DNA from: Yunchengibacter salinarum
GTDB taxonomy: Bacteria > Pseudomonadota > Alphaproteobacteria > Sphingomonadales > Kordiimonadaceae
Assembly (NCBI RefSeq): GCF_037658235.1
Contig: NZ_JBBJLN010000005.1
Coordinates: 186,001-250,000 of the forward strand
Direction: 5' to 3'
Length of the DNA stretch: 64,000 nucleotides
In this document: in pieces, positions 63,695 through 64,000 of the stretch
Layout: every line of letters starts with the position of its first letter
How positions within the stretch are numbered: position 1 is the first letter of the stretch
Notes under the pieces: model-generated
What the model saw: only the letters and a program-made list of their open reading frames with translations
The model's database searches: none
Told to the model about the DNA's origin: nothing
Position numbers and translations under genes: made by a program

Positions 63695-64000
63695 TCAGGC
63701 GGCCTCGGCGGCAAAGCTCACCGATCCGGCGCTTTCCAGGTTCAGACTGTAGGTCATCTCGCCATTATGCTCCCCGGCAAAGCTGAGGCTGGTCACGATG
63801 AAGGGGCCTTCATAGGTGCCAAAGCCGGGGGCGATCAGGCGCCACACATGATGGCTGCCGCTCATCATGGCACCGTGCACGGCCTGCATCCCGTCCTTGT
63901 CCACGAACACGCCGGATGCATCCGCCGACAGGCTGCGCACACCGCCGCCATTCATCAGGGCGCGAAAGGCGCCGCTGTCCTTGGCGGTCACATCGATGGT
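63695..64000 (-). CDS. Phage major tail protein (TP901-1-like), C-terminal part
   Basis: 102 codons before the stop are in the window; the start lies beyond the right edge. MQAVHGAMMSGSHHVWRLIA, PGFGTYEGPFIVTSLSFAGE and EMTYSLNLESAGSVSFAAEA match the C-terminus of major tail proteins of the TP901-1/gene-transfer-agent orfg9 type. It is the upstream neighbour of the gp10-like gene. Confidence 0.8.
   Translation of the reverse strand, partial: TIDVTAKDSGAFRALMNGGGVRSLSADASGVFVDKDGMQAVHGAMMSGSHHVWRLIAPGFGTYEGPFIVTSLSFAGEHNGEMTYSLNLESAGSVSFAAEAA

Noticed and set aside
1..64000. tRNA, rRNA or riboswitch genes
   Set aside because: None recognised on either strand by inspection; a covariance-model search would be needed for certainty.

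Overview
The window is 64 kb of GC-rich DNA with tightly packed genes, many joined by ATGA or GTGA stop/start overlaps. Gene content fits a Gram-negative alphaproteobacterium, probably aquatic: an ABC-type (Kps) capsule locus, a phenylacetate gene with a TetR regulator, type I secretion of an RTX protein, and a prophage or GTA-like tail module. I cannot name the genus from sequence alone.

Layout. (1) 1-3515: the start of a PAS-domain (probably chemotaxis receptor) gene, paaZ (oxepin-CoA hydrolase), and a divergent TetR gene (paaR-like) with a palindromic operator between them. (2) 3512-11144: glycosyltransferases, two methyltransferase proteins and two sulfotransferases. (3) 11120-23060 (minus strand): one apparent operon in the order type I secretion ABC transporter, HlyD-family adaptor, DegT-family aminotransferase, HMW1C-like (GT41) cytoplasmic N-glycosyltransferase, then three large glycosyltransferases with fused or apparent methyltransferase domains. 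Immediately upstream, on its own transcript with a strong Shine-Dalgarno and a strong terminator, is a 982-residue, almost entirely RTX-repeat protein (23314-26262), the obvious cargo. (4) 26501-38227: a GT4 enzyme, a diverged pair of 546-residue paralogues (27742-29382 and 30561-32201) flanking galE, another sulfotransferase, several glycosyltransferases and a repeat-rich intergenic island. (5) 38228-54815 (minus strand): a capsule locus with kdsA, kdsC, kdsB, kpsC, then cysD-cysNC (PAPS synthesis), kpsS, kpsF, kpsM, kpsT, kpsE, kpsD, a GT2 enzyme and a Stf0-like sulfotransferase. (6) 54875-56309: a phosphopantetheinyl transferase and a PAS_5 protein. (7) 56481-64000 (minus strand): a phage tail and lysis module (major tail protein, two small tail proteins, short tape measure, minor tail proteins, host-specificity protein, small membrane protein, M15 peptidase, three-TM holin) running off the right edge.

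How it works together (inference). The Kds/Kps genes make CMP-Kdo, the poly-Kdo lipid anchor and the export machine for a capsule. The embedded CysD/CysNC supply PAPS, and four sulfotransferases in the window could use it, suggesting a sulfated surface glycan. In parallel, the secretion operon couples a T1SS to a cytoplasmic N-glucosyltransferase and further glycan-building and methyl-capping enzymes. This suggests that the RTX protein, whose repeats carry many N-D-T sequons, is glycosylated before export. That linkage is the most interesting feature of the window.
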